DNA from: an uncultured Bacteroidales bacterium
GTDB taxonomy: Bacteria > Bacteroidota > Bacteroidia > Bacteroidales > FEN-979
Assembly: GCA_903928285.1 (NCBI GenBank)
Contig: CAIYQH010000047.1
Span: 1-5,492, forward strand
Length of the DNA stretch: 5,492 nt
Direction: 5' to 3'
The number at the start of each line of letters is the position of its first letter. The first letter of the stretch is position 1. A program made the translations under genes and the position numbers. Under the pieces are notes generated by a model. That model was given only the letters and a program-made list of their open reading frames with translations, was not told the origin of the DNA and did not search any database. Shown piece by piece: positions 5,084 to 5,492 of the stretch.

Positions 5084-5492
5084 ATGAAGACAACCAAAAA
5101 ATCAAAAAAGACACTCCCCCAGGTACATATTCTCGGGGATTTGAAAGATGTTAAAAACCTGATTGGCGCAGTCAACAAGAAAAAAACGATCGTGTTATTT
5201 CATGATGCTGAAAAGGATTCCTTTTATCTTGAGATAGAGGATAAAATCAGGGAAATACGGCAAAAGGATATTTCCCACCTTGAAAAAGATTACAGGATTA
5301 TCTGGTTCTCCTTTTTCCCGAGCCGCAAAAAATCTGAGTCTGTGTCAGTGCCGGAACCTGAAGAAGTGTTGGCTGTGCAACAGGTGCCTGCTACGCCGGT
5401 AAAGGAGGAAAAAAAAGAGAAAACAGCGAAAAAGGATCCTGTGGAGAAAAAGAAGCAAGAGGTTCCTGTTGCGAAGAATGAGAAGAAGAAGA
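5084..5492 (+). CDS. Hypothetical protein with Lys/Glu-rich tail (partial, runs off the window)
   Basis: Opens with ATG at 5084 and stays open for 136 codons to the window end, so the C-terminus is missing. I do not recognise the family. Seen: a Lys-rich start (MKTTKKSKKT), then an alpha/beta-like segment (residues 11-80) with QVHILGDLKDVKNLIGAV, the strand TIVLFHD (35-41), the helix EIEDKIREIR and RIIWFSFFPS (71-80). From about residue 81 comes a low-complexity tail rich in Lys, Glu, Pro and Val (EEKKEKTAKKDPVEKKKQE), likely disordered or coiled and perhaps a linker to a further domain beyond the edge. No signal peptide, so probably cytoplasmic. It follows the phosphatase by 45 nt on the same strand and may share its transcript. 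A gene-like codon pattern, clean ATG and continuous frame support it as real. Confidence 0.75.
   Translation, partial: MKTTKKSKKTLPQVHILGDLKDVKNLIGAVNKKKTIVLFHDAEKDSFYLEIEDKIREIRQKDISHLEKDYRIIWFSFFPSRKKSESVSVPEPEEVLAVQQVPATPVKEEKKEKTAKKDPVEKKKQEVPVAKNEKKK

Noticed and set aside
1..5492. CRISPR array, tRNA, rRNA or intact insertion sequence
   Set aside because: No spaced direct repeats, no cloverleaf with a conserved T-arm, and no transposase-like frame were seen on either strand.

Overview
The window looks like a chromosomal segment from a Bacteroidota (Bacteroidetes) bacterium. Three things point there: good matches to the phylum's -7 promoter box (TAnnTTTG) in front of three genes, weak or absent Shine-Dalgarno sequences, and gene types common in the phylum (a secreted PafA-type alkaline phosphatase, an exported TPR protein, a C-terminal scrap of an outer-membrane beta-barrel protein). 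Base composition is moderate, with AT-rich intergenic DNA. Genus cannot be told from the sequence.

Layout, left to right. (1) 9-1274, minus strand: an exported TPR protein with a strict 40-residue repeat. It ends at a TAA codon inside the first helix of the next repeat, and the remaining in-frame codons still fit the repeat, so the gene looks cut by a nonsense change. (2) 1275-1707: gene-poor DNA with a likely promoter for the TPR gene, a 14-bp perfect palindrome, a 10-bp-arm hairpin, and a plus-strand remnant of the last ~40 codons of an outer-membrane beta-barrel protein. (3) 1708-3067, minus strand: a two-gene operon. An unrecognised 162-aa helical protein with a HEPN-like look is followed, through an 11-nt overlap, by a 293-aa CHAD-domain protein of a family known to bind polyphosphate. 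(4) 3068-3397: a divergent intergenic region with a -7 box on each strand and an imperfect inverted element containing a CACGAAGACACAAAG-type motif. (5) 3398-5038, plus strand: a complete 546-aa PafA-like alkaline phosphatase with a full set of catalytic and metal ligands. (6) 5084-5492, plus strand: the start of an unrecognised protein with a compact N-terminal region followed by a Lys/Glu/Pro/Val-rich tail, running off the window.

A phosphate theme links the centre: an exported phosphomonoesterase that would release inorganic phosphate lies divergent to a CHAD polyphosphate-binding protein with a co-translated partner. Whether these genes are co-regulated is inference. The most unusual points are the HEPN-like/CHAD coupled pair, the apparent nonsense codon in the TPR gene, and the beta-barrel remnant.
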